Shown in pieces: positions 27,566 to 41,000 of a stretch of 61,709 bases of DNA. The DNA lies in the NCBI GenBank assembly GCA_003640385.1, contig RCAB01000387.1:1-61709 (forward strand). Direction: 5' to 3'. Source of the stretch: Setaria digitata (taxonomy: Eukaryota; Nematoda; Chromadorea; Rhabditida; Setariidae). The first letter of the stretch is position 1; every line of letters begins with the position of its first letter. A model generated the notes under the pieces. The model was not told the origin of the DNA and searched no databases. It saw only the letters and a list, made by a program, of their open reading frames with translations. The translations under genes were made by a program, and so were the position numbers.

Positions 27566-28438
27566 CACATCCGCTGATCGATCGCGTTCACAGTGATACA
27601 TTAGCCCCTGGCACACACACAGCCGTTGCAGCCGATTCGAATTGCCGCCATAGTGCCGCGACGCGACGGATGTATTGCGGTCGATACGTGCGTCGCGTCC
27701 TGTATGACGTGCACCAGTCGTGCGTATCCCGTGCTCCCCACTCGTCCTTTACGTTTCATTACGTGAGTCCAACGTAAACATCATATTACCAGATGTCACT
27801 TCCAGTTAGTTTCGCTTACTGGGAAAATTCAGGCTTGTGCCGAGCGAGCGAGTGAGCAGGCGAACCAATGGATGAATGGATGAAAATGAGCCAGAATATG
27901 TCGATGAGACATGGTTTTTATACGGCGATGATGATGCATTCAGTTTAGCTAATTTCTAGACGTACACGTGTTTGAGGAAAATGTCCTAACTTTGGTCATA
28001 AAAGCTAGTCCAATGATAAGAACCAGGGGAGATTCCTCGAAATCGCGGGAATTTACTGAGGATTCATCTGTCATAACTTCATTCGTTAATCGGTGGTAGT
28101 AAGGAAGGAAAGTATCGGAAGTATTTAAGCAGATTTATTTTGCTTATGATATTAATGTAATTTTACTTATAGTGAAGTAGTTTATCATTAATCATACTTT
28201 AGGACCGTTTACAAACATGCAAATGTCAAATGTAATTTCCCTGAAGTACTTGTTATCATTGAAAAAAGTATTTAGTTAAAAAAATTAAACTGAGATTTTG
28301 AAGCAGAAATAAACAGCACATTAAAAGATGTGAATAGTTTGTGAAATTATGAATACTGTTTTGTATTGTACGGATAGAACGGAACGAAATTATAGCTAAA
28401 ATTAATGGTATAACTTTCTTTTTTTTTTTTTCTTTTAC

Positions 28439-28440
28439 AG
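28439..28440 (+). promoter_or_regulatory. Candidate spliced-leader or 5'-UTR acceptor of pbrm-1
   Basis: A polypyrimidine tract ending CTTTTACAG stands 13 bases before the pbrm-1 start codon. It is either a trans-splice site or the acceptor of an intron after a non-coding first exon. Confidence 0.6.
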
Positions 28441-28453
28441 GAAGAATTCCGCC

Positions 28454-31400
28454 ATGAGCGGGATGAAGCGTAAGGGATGCGTAAAAAGGGAATTATCCCC
28501 GCTTATTCCGAGGAAACATAGTCGACGTTCTCGTAATGTCAAGGAGGAATTGGATGATGTAATATTCTTCTTTTTCTTATATCCTTTTCATTTTATGTAC
28601 AATGTTTATAATTAGAGTTGTAATATGTGGCCACTTTAATTGGGCGAAATTCACTTCATGCATACGTCACACATTCACGTTGATTACGTAGCTAGTATCT
28701 ATTTGATGAAGCGTGTTCGATTAAATAGATAGTTATCCAAATAGTGCTGAGCCAATTCAGGTTAGCCTGTTAGTGATATTTCATACGGGAATTTACGTTA
28801 ACAAATTAAAGTGATAATAGATTTTTTTAGTGGAGCATATTGTTGGTGATAAATTGTGCAAATGAAGTTTTCAGTGAATGGCACAGAATTTAATTTGTTG
28901 GCGTACACTGTTAGCATGTGTGCCATTCACTTGAGAAATTGAAATTTGGAAAATGAAGTAGCGATTAGAATAAGTAAAATAATTAGACTAGGTGAATAAG
29001 CTAGGTGAATAAGCAAATCTTTCCGACTAGTTCATGAAGTTTATCAGCTAAACAAATGGTACTTAACAACAATTTCAGATGTAGAATAAGTTTTTCGTAG
29101 ATGTTTCATAAATTCTTGTCTTCTTTGTTCTTCTATAGGTTTAATTTCAAGTATTAAACAATGATTCAATGACTGCAACTTTTTTTATCAGAATAAAAGT
29201 ATTGCACCATTAATTCTTTAGACTCTTTTAAAATTTCTGAAAGTAAAACGAATTGATAAATTCAGTTGCGGCAGTGTGCTGAGTTGGTGGACACTTTACG
29301 AAACTACAGAACTACTGATAATCGAATGTTGTGTGAAAGCTTCATTCGCGCACCGTCTCGCCGGTATTGAGTTTGCATTTGTTAAAATTTTTGAAATCTA
29401 GCTTATGAATGGGTTCAAACAGATTCTATATCTTTGTTTGAAGTCTTTCAAAAAAGCCTTGATGCTTTTTATAATGGTTTATAGATCTCATTAACTCAAT
29501 TTTTCTTTTCAGAACCGAGCCAAAGTATTTTGACGTTGTTACTCATCCAATCGATTTGACAAGGATTCAACAGAAAATTAAGACCGAAGAGTACAGTACA
29601 GTTGAGGATCTTTCGGCAGATATCCGTCTTCTGGTCAATAATAATAAGGCTTATTACAAGGTTCATAACTTCTGAGGTTTCTCTTGAATTTAAATTTCGG
29701 ACTGGAAGTATCCTTTGCAGTCAATTCTCATATTGCTCATAGCTTAAAAATCAGGCGGGAAAGTTTAACTCGATATTCTGATACATTTTACATTTCTTAA
29801 TGCATATGCCGATGAGACTAGAAAAGCTTTATAAAATATTATTCATTCTTATCACAGAATTTATTCTACTAAACGACAAGACACCTAAGGGCTTCTAGAA
29901 TTCCAGCATTAAATGCATTTTTGGCTCACTTCTAAACTTATAATTCAGGAGGGCAGTCAGGAATACAAAGATGCCTGTGAATTATGGGAATTATTTGAAT
30001 CGCAGAGAAAGGAAATGCTTAGAAACACTTCTGTTGTACAAATGGGGGAGCAGTTCGTTTTTTCTTTACATTTTTTTGTTTGATAATATTGGTAATGCTA
30101 TAGAAATCGTCTGTTGTTTTCAAGTCTTTAAAGGAGTGCAATTCAAAATATCAATTTTGACTGCCGTTGGTGGCAGTTTAGAGTGATGTTAAAGAAGAGG
30201 TGATCTGATTTAAAATTAGGATGCCTTGAATTTATTCTTAATGCAGTTCCTAAATTTGAAAGGCTTTCAGAAGTTTTCTTTTTAACTTTGTTAAGTTATT
30301 AATGGAACATCTTAAAACGCACTGTAAGCAATAATTTCTCAACTTTTTGTGTTGAAAATGCTTAAAATTAAAAAGATTGCAGGAAGGATAACTCAATAAT
30401 TGAGACAAAACGTGATGTGGTATCCGTTGATTTACTGGAGGAAATTATTGTCTGTACTTTGGAGCTAACAGATGAAACAGGCCGATTACTCAGTCCACCT
30501 TTCCGCGTTTTACTCTCTCGTGAAGTATGGTTCTCCAAAGATTTTAATTTTTAAATCGGTGCTTTTATTGAATTAAATTCTGATCAAGTTGTATACATTG
30601 TTCCTTTTAGCAAAGTGGGGATATTCTACTGAATTCTGAAAATTTTTAGTGAAGATGAAAGCAAACAAATTTTTTCTGTCCGATGAACACCGTTGTTGTT
30701 CTACCTTGTAGTGTTACTTCGAGTGAAAGCTGCCATGATATTCAATTTAATTTAAGGAATTTCCTACTTATTATGATCGAATTAAAAAACCGATTGATCT
30801 CAAACAAATAACGATAAAAATTCGGTCTGGCGAATATCAGACCTGGCAGCAATTCGATGCTGATTTTCGGTTAATGTGTAAAAATGCGAAAGCCTTTAAC
30901 GAACTGGGTTCGGTGATTAGTAAGGTTTGTGCAATATATGCTTCCTGAATTTTTCATCATTCTTATCTGTAAATCACTTCATTCATGTTTCATTTTATTC
31001 TCCACCCTCGTAAGTTAATAAAATAAAAGTGATTTTTCACACAGCTGGTTATGGGTTAAATTTCTGTCAGCGAAGTTTGCTTTTCTTTTCTATCGTTGCA
31101 AGGACAAGATTTCAGCCAGGAAGGTACCATTTAAGAGAATGAAAATTATAAAAGTGTGCAGCGAAGGTGATTTTTCTGTTGTAGGATGCTTCGATGTTAC
31201 TGAAAAATTACGTGAAGCGTAAGGCAGAATTGTGTAGTTCCAAACACAAACCGTTGAGTATTAAAAGGTTAGGTTTTTTCCGATCTACAATATGGGTCTT
31301 GATTTTAATTCTTCCAGTGCGTTCAATTGCTTAGTTTTAATGCAAGAAATCAGGAGGAACGGATATAAAAATTCAATTTCAGGATTAATGCAAATAGGCA

Positions 31401-32065
31401 AGTTTTGGATGAACTCTTGACGCAGAATCCTGCAGATAATTTGGGTGAGGATTATTCAGAGGATTCTGAGGAAGATGAAGATTCGGAACAGAGCAGTGAG
31501 CCGAAATGGGTGCTGTACTGGACAGTTCGTAATGAACCCAATCCAGCTGATCCGGAAACTAATCTAGCAGATCCATTCTTGGAATTACCTAGCAAAAGGT
31601 TAATTTCGAAGTTTTTTATTTTAATGAGTATTTAGTTGTTTTCATCATAGGAAACTAGTTTTTAAAAGGATGACATCGACCACTATATTTTTCCATCATT
31701 CTATTGCTCTTTTCGTTTGTTTTTTTCCCACTCCGCTAATTTTGGTTGCATATTGACTAGCTCACTGACTTTTCACTTTTTCAGCTGGTATCCAGATTAT
31801 TTTGACGAGATTTCGGAACCTATGTCTCTTTTTATGATAAATAAGAAGCTGAAACGCGGCGAATATTGCACATTGGAAGACCTTCTGAGAGATATTGTGC
31901 TAGTTTTTGAAAATGCCAAAACCTACAATGTCGAAGGGTCAGATATCTATGAAGCGGCAGCAAAGCTAGAAAAACTAGCAAGATCAAAGGCTCGGACCTT
32001 ACAAAAGGTAATGTCTACTTTAAACGTTTACAAGTTATTCACTTTTAGTTTATTCGATGCACAGA

Positions 32066-32096
<31 letters not shown>

Positions 32097-35000
32097 GATA
32101 AAAAAGCGGCAAGAATTGAGTACTTTATGATTTTGATTATTCGTGCTAACTTTTTAGCTTTGAAAATGAAGCGTACATTTTCTGAGAACGAACTTGTATT
32201 TACTATAGAGTCATTGTATCATTGCTTTTTGGAAGTTTAACTTCCGCTTATTCAAGCCGAATTCAATATGATAACGAGATTTCTATCATTTCTCAGAGTA
32301 TAAAAGTGAACGAAGCTGATTCGGCTACAATATCAGACAAAAGTGCTGAATCACCAACTGTTACACGGTCTGTTAAAAAGAAACTGGAGAAAATGGAAAA
32401 ATTAGCAGCGTCTGCGCAGACTCTAGGTTCAGGTTCAAAACAAGATTTATCTGATGTTTCATCATCAAACGTTGAAAGCTCTGATTTTAAAAAGCGAGGC
32501 TGTAGTGATGGAACGTTAGCATCTTTTCGGAGCAAATTGACCAGTTTATGGAACATTGTTTACGAACATGTGGTGAATTTTTTTTTCTTTGTTGTGTGTC
32601 GCTTATAATTATTACAGTCTTTGAAGTTATATACTAAGATGTGATTACTTAGAAATCGAAATTCATGCGTTCGCATTTTATAATGTTGATTTTTACTGGT
32701 CCCGGATATTAGAGCTAGTGCTAAATTTATAGTCACCTGTTTCTGAAAAAAAATAATAATAATTTTCAGGAGGGCAAGCGACGTATTGCTACTGCTTTTA
32801 TGTTCCTACCATCAAAAAAAGATTATCCGGAATATTATGATTATATTGAAAGGCCTATCGACTTAACTACGATCAAACAGAAAATTGATACAGATCAGGT
32901 AGAGTGGTTTTGTTGCAGTACATTCAAAGTCGCGAAGAATTTGAGTCTTGAAATTTTTTGCCCCTTGAGTTTTTAACATCGAATTAGGTGCATATTTACA
33001 GTTTTTGTTGTATATAAATTTTCTCTCAAGAAATCATTCACTCATATAAGTTAACACATATCTTTATAACTTATGGTATTTGTATGTGCGTGATCCCAAG
33101 CATACATATGCTGTGTCATATGATGTACGATGGTTCCATAAAATGAGTGTTTTAATATCGATTTAGTGCACAGTTGCAACTTTTGTCCTGCATAAATTTC
33201 CTATCAGAAAGACTTTGAGTCAAATAATTTAAGTCAAATTCCGAAAATCCAAGTGCATATCTCAATCTTGAATTTTCGAAAAAGATAAAGGCATAAAAAG
33301 TAAATATTTGACTTAAGTTCTTTAGCAACATATTTGTGTAGCTCTGAATCGAAGGTTATTTTTATTTCATCTTAACATTTCCGAATTATGTGGCTGTTTC
33401 TCTACATTACTTCAGTAAAGTGTAAACTTTGTGAAGGCGAATATAGATTTAAAGCTATGAAACGAGATGAGAAAGTAACTCAGAAGATGAGCAGCTTATG
33501 TTTTAGTATGTATCGTCGAGTGACTTCATAAAGGATATGGACCTTCTTGTCCACAATGCTTGGGATTTCAACGAGCCTGGTTCGCAGATTTATCGCGATG
33601 CAACAACGCTACAGTCAGTTGTGCGTAATGCGCTTGGTGCGATTCCAGGCTTACTAGTCTTCAATCCCAAACACTATAAGGGCAAAATTGGGTATCTTGC
33701 ATTTTATCATTTTCTTTGTTATTAGATTCAAAGATCATATTTTTTTCTGCAGCTATTAGTTTTAAATATTTGAAAATTTATACCTGCAATATTGTTGGTT
33801 GCAGGTGAAAGGTAGATTGTCATATTATGGATAGAAAAGCTAAAGACAATTACTTTTAGATTGCTAAAGTCGAATTTGTCAGCGAAGAAGCATAGACAAT
33901 ATGGTATTGGCGGTGAAAGTAGCAGATGTAGTGATCTCGATCTTGAGGGCGATCTTTCTCGGTAAAAGCTTTTGCTTTTCCCGTACCAGGGTTTAAGTAA
34001 ACGGTTAATAGGTCGAGGTGGTTGAAAGAGTTAATGATGAATCAAAAGTCATTATCGCAGGCAATAATTTTTCGCTTACATGGTAGGAAACAACATGCCA
34101 TTAGGAATTTTTTACTAATTGTTTAGTTATCTAGATATGTGCTGATATTATTTAGTTCCAGTGGTTCAAATATTTCGGTATCCGAGCCATTCCTTTCACA
34201 TACGCGCCTTTCGGACAACATCCGTTCCGCTTCACCTTCTTGTAGTACCATATTTACAAGTGTGACGCCTGTAGTTTCTCCTGTGAATGCTGCTAAAACT
34301 GCCCGTGGGACTCCACGAAGAGTGTTTGGGAACACTTCTGAATTGGAAGTGGATAAGATGAAATTCTATGAATTGTACAATCTGATAAGAAATCACAGAG
34401 ATGAACGGGGACGTGAATTGGCTATTCCATTCTTACAGTTGCCGTCGAAATTTGTAAGTTTCACCTCTAAATGTTGTAAGACAGTAAAACAATTACAGCA
34501 TGTCGTAATATAGGCATATTTGAAAAACCAGAATCCAGTTTTGGAGTATATTTAGGGGTCTGTTACCAAAGATCACTTTCAGGATTATCCCGACTATTAT
34601 GATGTAATCCGCAGACCAATTGACCTTACAAAAATCCGAAATCGAATTACATCGAATTATTACGATTCAACAGATGCCTTAATTGCTGATTTCAATTTGA
34701 TGTTTGATAATGCTTGCCGCTATAATGAGCCGGAAAGTATGATTTATAAGGTATGTTTTTCTCTTCTCAATTCCTTCAAGTCCTATAGAAAAAAAAAAAC
34801 ATCAGCAACGTTACTACTGTTGATAAATTAAGAAACCCATGTAGTGACTTCCTTATGATATATAATTCGTTCACATAACTTTCGGAAGCAGCTTAGTGAT
34901 CGGATCTGTGCTTTCAAAAAGACAAGGCATCTGTTTGATATGTACACACAACTATCATGATGCATTACTCTCACTTCCGTATGGAATTTTTTTTTTTTTT

Positions 35001-38000
35001 ATTTCTTTTTTGTTAAGTTTCATTTTTCGCTTTTTTCTTCTTTTTTTGTTAGCGCTAGTCCCAACATAACACTTGTATAACATTCTAGAAGATGCCAGCC
35101 TATAATTATAGGCTGGCATCTTCTAGAATTAGTTTTTTTTTTTAAAGTTTTTCCAATTTCAGGATGCGTTTTCATTGCAAAAACTAATTTTGTTAAAAAA
35201 ACGTGATTTATGCAAAGATAGCATGTCGACGATAAATGTGCAGTCGGAAGTACAGGCTATTCTTGCGTCAATTCTTATTTCAGTCAACAACCATCAGGTT
35301 CGTACATTTTGCTGCAATTTTTGAAGGATATGATGTAGATTTACATTGATATACATTAACATAAGTATGTTACAAGTATTTGTTGACTATTTTTTTCAAA
35401 TTAAGTTTTAATATCTCCGAAATTTCATTATAGGACTCTGATGGTCGATGTTTTTCCGATTCTCTCGCTGATTTGCCAGGGATGTTACGAAGGAAGGGTG
35501 TCGGTTTAGAGAACATTCCATTCTCCATTGATGAAATGAAAAGAAATGTTGATAAAGTAGGGGTCTTTTCTAATTTTTAATCCATTTATAATCAAATTAT
35601 CCTTGCTTGTAGGTTTTACAGTTTTTTCCCGCGCAATTTTAGTGTTTAAGTATTTTTGGATGCAATTTGAATACTATAGGGAAGGTGGCATATTGTTGAG
35701 TTGTGGCTCTTATCATTTATTTATGTATTATACAGTTGATTATCGATAAACAAATTGTAGTGTTAAACTTTTTCTCATTTTTTTATTATAGATATGATTA
35801 GTTACTACATACTGGAACCTCATTAATGGAATTTTTTGTTGGTCTGAATAAGCTAACATATGATTGTTTTCTGCATTAAGATATACAATTGCTAGTGAAC
35901 AGGGGTTTTTCTTGTACAGTTGAATACTTTTCTCGTATTCATTTCTTATGCATAATTAAATTAAGATATTTTGGTAGGATGTCTTCGCCAGAAAAGTGAC
36001 TATTTTATTTCAAAATCGGAAATACTATTACCAAAATCCCCAAAATATGCAGCAATTTTTTGGTTCGAAAGCCTTTTGACAATAAAACTTTACAAATAAT
36101 GATGTTGTAGGGTCGTTATCGTCGGTTGGATAAATTTCAAGATGACCTCTTCCTTCTATTCAATGTAGCTATGGAGCATGCGCATTCCGATTCTCAAGTA
36201 AGTTAAATAAAATTACGAAATAGATTAAAAAGCGATTTCCTTCGCATTTTCGATAATATATTTGTTCTTCAACCTGCAGTGATTTATGCAAGATCTGTGC
36301 AAGACCAAAACATGTGTAAGCAAGCATTTCGGTAGTATGTGACAGCTTTAATAAGAAGTCTTAAGTGAAACTTTACCATATTTGCAAGGTAAGAACATAG
36401 TGATTCGAGCAGAATAGTTTTATTCTAATATTTCAGCTGTTTACTTTATATCCTGAGAAGAAATCTTTAAAGGCAAAGTAGGAACATTCAGGAACGATGT
36501 GTGATAAATTTCAATTTTAGCAAATTGATGCATAGTTTTGAGTTTATTTTTGATAAAATCCTTTATTTACATTCCTCATTCTCCGTGGGCAATATTGTTG
36601 ATCTCCACCTTAAGCTTGATTTCTTTCGGAATTTGTGATTTGCAATTGAAGCTTTCTAATGCTAGCTTAACGAGATTAGTGTCCTTGATTTTTAGGTTTT
36701 TGAAGATACCGTTGAGCTTTGGATGTATTATCTGAAAACACGTGATGATCTGACACGTACTACGTTACTCTCTCCCGCTCGTTGGTATACCGAAAAAATG
36801 CTGTTTACACATGTGGATAATATTCGGAAACGTAAATTGCTGGAAGAAGCAAAAGATGATGAGGAAAATAAAAAGTCTGAGACGCTGGGACCAAAAGCGG
36901 TTAGTTTTTTCTATTTCTTTTGGAAGATATTTATAAATTAGTCATGTTTAATTAGAATCAGGGTCGCAAGAGAAAAGCTTTCCGGTCCTGTGATAATTCA
37001 TTTTTTCTTTTTTTTAAATCTCATAACTTGTGCAAACGGTTGTATAAATATGGGTGTATATATCTTGCTAGTTTTTTCTTTTTTTTTTTTTTCAGATTGG
37101 AAAAATTACGTGATTTTATGATTTGGAAATAAAATTCATCTGTGATATTGATTCCATGACTAGAAATTAGAATGCTGATTCCGATCATTCTTTTAAGTTA
37201 TAAAATGCTGGGGAATTACTGAATAGTTTAGACAATAATATATTGAAATGAAAAATGATATTTAATATTGAATGCAGGAATTTAAAAGGGAAGCGCTGGA
37301 GAAAATTTTTTGAGAAGTTATTCTTTTCTGAATCTTGCTAAAATAAGGATTAATGAATTGGGGTTTTGATTTTTAGGATGGTGATATTGTTCTGGATTCA
37401 ACTGGACAAGGTGGAATAGTTTATCGGGTAAACGATTATGCTTATGTAGCGCCAGCAAGTGAGGAGGCAGTGTCGCAACGGCATATTATGAGAATTGAAC
37501 GACTCTATCGTGATAGTGATGGACAAACATTCGCACGTGGTACTTGGTGCTACCGACCGGAAGAAACATTTCATTTAGCTACGCGGAAATTTTGTGAAAA
37601 TGTTCGTTCAGATAATGGTTAAAAATATAGTGACTTGTTAAGTCTGGTTTGTTACTTAATCAGTGGTCTTTTTCGTAATTTTGCGAATTGTGCAGATAGT
37701 TTTCAGAACAAAAAAAATTTTTCCTTTGTAGGAAGTATTCCTTACGTCCTATTACGACACAGTGACAGTGGATCGGCTTATCGGAAAATGTCATGTCATG
37801 CCAATTCGACAGTTTATGAGGCAGAAACCGAAAGTAGTTATTTGAGGATTTTAAACAACGATGTTCTCTGCTAGAAACGGTTTTTTTTTTAGGCTAGAAT
37901 TTTTTGAAATGCAGTATTATGGATTGAACTGGCAACTGCTCTTTTTCAATTTATGTATATGTAACTGATTATTCAGCTATAAATAGTTCAGTCCTACTCT

Positions 38001-41000
38001 CTGTCTTAAAAAGTAGAAATAAGTTTATTTTTCAGGGCTTTGAAGATAGCGATATATATGTTTGTGAATGTCGTTATATGGGTCGACAACTGCATTTCAA
38101 GAAATTAAAGGTAAATGTAAAATTGCTTTAATATTTTGCCTTTTTTGTGTGGACTCGTTTTTCTTGAGAACACTAGAAAGACAACAGTCATTTCGAAAAT
38201 AGTTTACAGATTTATATTGTTTTCTGCAGCACTGGCCATACCATTCAGAAGATGAGAAAGTAGAATATATAAAACGAGAGAAACCTCTAACAGTGATAAA
38301 ACGTGTCACTTCGGTATTTGCAACCAGAAAGATAGTTCAAACGCAGTCGAGCGTGGCCGTTGGTGCAGTTGATAGCGTAATTTCTCATATTTGAAATCTA
38401 ACAAAATTATTAAAAATTTTGGTTTGAAGTGGATTTTGTACCCGCGAACAAGAAATATTACTGGAATATCCACTTTTCCGAGGCGAAATCCAGATTTTTT
38501 AGAAATTGTAATTATTCCTTATCATGAAAAAATATCCCTCATGAATTTCTTTTTTTTTTTTCCAGGAATCAAGTGATTCTGTTTCGTCTTTGGAAGATGA
38601 CCGTTTAAAAAATTTGCCAGCTGTCCTGGAAAAGGAGAGAGTAGAAGTTTTATGTGCTGGTAAGGTTTCTCCTAATTTTGCTATTGTTTTTCATGCACAC
38701 TTTAAACAAGAAATTTGCATTCCCTTTCGATTACTATTCCATGAAAGGTTACACTTTTGCAATCAAGTTCTTAGATAAGATTAAAAACAAAATATTTAAA
38801 TATTCTTTATGTCATCAGAAAACCGGAAATGTTTTTGTCCTGAGAGACATGAGCAGGGAATTAAGTAAGAGAACAGAATCTAAAAAAGGATTCAAGTTTG
38901 GATTAGTCTGTTTAATTTTGTTTTTATCTGTAGTAGCTTCCCACACATCTTATCATCGAAAGTAAAATGAAATCACTTTTCTTTCATAGGGTTTTGAACA
39001 TCATCCTTTTCATGATTAAATTTCTTATAGCATATAAAATTAGGCTGTGGGATTCCATCATTTTAGCTCGGAAGTAGAGTCCTCGAAAGAACTGTATAGA
39101 AAAATTCATGCCAATATGAAATACTTAAAATTGCCCTTAATGTAAAGGATGAATTTTATTAGAATTCCTTTTCGTGTTGTTCATTTCTAGTACATTTCTT
39201 TTAATGAATTTCGCATTATGTATTTTATATGCGACTCTATACATAATTTTTTCATTTTTGTTTCTCCCTAAATTCTTCTAGATTTAATTTCGTTACAATT
39301 CAGTCTTTAATTTAGATCAAATTTAAAAAAAAAAAAAATGTTTGCTAAAACTACGTGGTTTAAAATTGATGTCAGGAATTGCTTTTTAAAGGAAATTTAG
39401 GTTTCCTGACTTTGTTCCAATCCTTTCTTCCGTTGCATTATAATAAGATATTTAATATTAATATTTCACTCCTCAGCAATTTTTCCTGTTCCCGTAGAAT
39501 CTTTTTCCTTAAAAGTCGTTATTTAATCATGAATTTAGACATACCAGAAGTTGCTAATAAATCGATGATCTTTTACGAACAAATGCAATACAACGATCGG
39601 TGGTACCGACTTGGCGATTTTGTTTATGTATATAATCCGCTGAAAAATCGAAACGCAATTCTGCGAGTTGACAAGTTGTGGAAAACAGCTGAGTAAGTGA
39701 TTGCTCTTCTTAGTAACTTCAGAGCTTACATATGGTTTATCATAGGAGCTTGCTTTAGGGGTGATGGGTTCTTCTCTGGGCCATATTTTGCTCGTCCACG
39801 TGAAATTAAGCACGAACCAGCACGGATGTTTTACAAGCAAGAAGTATTTGCCGTCGATCAGCCTGATATAACTATTCCACTGGAAAATGTTCAAGGATTT
39901 TGCGCAGTTATGTCCGTCAAGGAATTCATGAAAGGTTGAAATATGTTGAGTACTTTTATTGAATGCTTCACTCAGAGAAATGCTGATGTTGTAATGCTTT
40001 AGAAACGGTTAGATCGACTGAGTAGGTCGGTTATATGATCATTTAAAGTAGGTATATCACAAATAGTTGTTATTAGGTATATCAAAAGTTGTTTTAATTC
40101 TCTTCCTAATAGTGCAGGATTTAAGTGTTACTCCCAAAAGAAAGAAAAAAAAATCAAGCTAAAAGATTCAAATTATACATACTTCTCTGTTTAAATTTAT
40201 GAGACTCGAGTTTTCTTCTAACCTTCATTTATTCGCAGTCATTCATGTTATATTTTTTCTAGGCCGACCGACAGAAATCGAAGAATGTGATGTGTATGTT
40301 GTGGAAAGTAAAGTGCGGGGTCATGAAAGTGGTGGAAAAAAATGCAGTTTGACTGGTTGTAAACCGTCGTATTTTAACACATCCAAGAGTGCTGCAAACA
40401 ACTGTTCGGTAATACTGACAAATTCAACCGCAAATGAGCAAAAGCCATTATCGAAGGGTTACGCGAATCAGCTAACATCGACTGTGAGATCGAAGGGAGA
40501 AGATTTCCATTCGAATGTCCCGTCTACCTCAAAAGATATTGTCGAACAGCCTGATGGTATCACGAATCTGGGTTCTACATCTGCCTCATTTTCGAGTATT
40601 TCGGTGGATGATGATAACAGCAGTGGATCGAATCAAGCTATAAGCACCATGTGTAACACTCCTACTTCCGTTGATCAAGGAGAACTAATGAATGATGCAT
40701 ATGCCAAGAAACTCAAACATCCCCTAAAGGTGAATCATTCGATTCAATTTAAACGAATTTTCACAAATGTTTGTTTCTTTGTTTTTCAAGAAACCTAGAT
40801 GTTTTTTTTTCCTTTTTTTTTAATAACTGATCGCAAAACACGCGGCCAAAAAAAGTGCTCTTTGTATGGGTGAGCTTCCTTTTGGAGGTGGATAATTGAT
40901 CTTGGTGACACATATATGCACCTATCTGCAACACATATCTTTGGAAATCTAAAACATAGCTGGTAGTCCGATATTAGCAGTGACAGATAGAAAAGGTAGT

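Larger units (their letters stand above)
26097..28453. other. Head-to-head intergenic region (ARMC5-like minus / pbrm-1 plus)
   Basis: About 2.3 kb separating two divergent start codons, presumably holding both promoters. It contains the CA-rich block described separately. A TTTTTTTTAG acceptor (26115-26114, minus strand) lies 17 bases before the ARMC5-like ATG. I found no conserved ORF; ORFs through the CA-rich part encode only His/Thr-rich low-complexity sequence. Confidence 0.65.
29266..36899 (+). other. pbrm-1: Six bromodomain-coding segments of pbrm-1
   Basis: Approximate spans: BD1 29266-30035, BD2 30387-31267, BD3 31383-32007, BD4 32297-33961, BD5 34156-35163 and BD6 35163-36899. Each of BD1-BD5 shows the P-[ILM]-[DS]-L signature after an acidic/Tyr segment (for example YPDYYDVIRRPIDLTKI in BD5). 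The acetyl-lysine-anchoring Asn is present in BD2 (KAFNELGS), BD3 (KTYNVEGS), BD4 (WDFNEPGS) and BD5 (CRYNEPES). BD1 has AYYKEGS, with Tyr there. BD6 has MEHAHSDS and no Asn, and it also lacks the PIDL motif. Confidence 0.93.

Noticed and set aside
27146..27777. Several overlapping ORFs up to 183 codons on both strands
   Set aside because: They come from the CA-rich repeat and encode only His/Thr/Cys-rich low-complexity sequence in all frames, so absence of stops reflects the repeat and not coding.
36058..36075. GGTTCGAAAGCC as a possible tRNA B box
   Set aside because: No A box, acceptor stem or anticodon arm could be found at suitable spacing.
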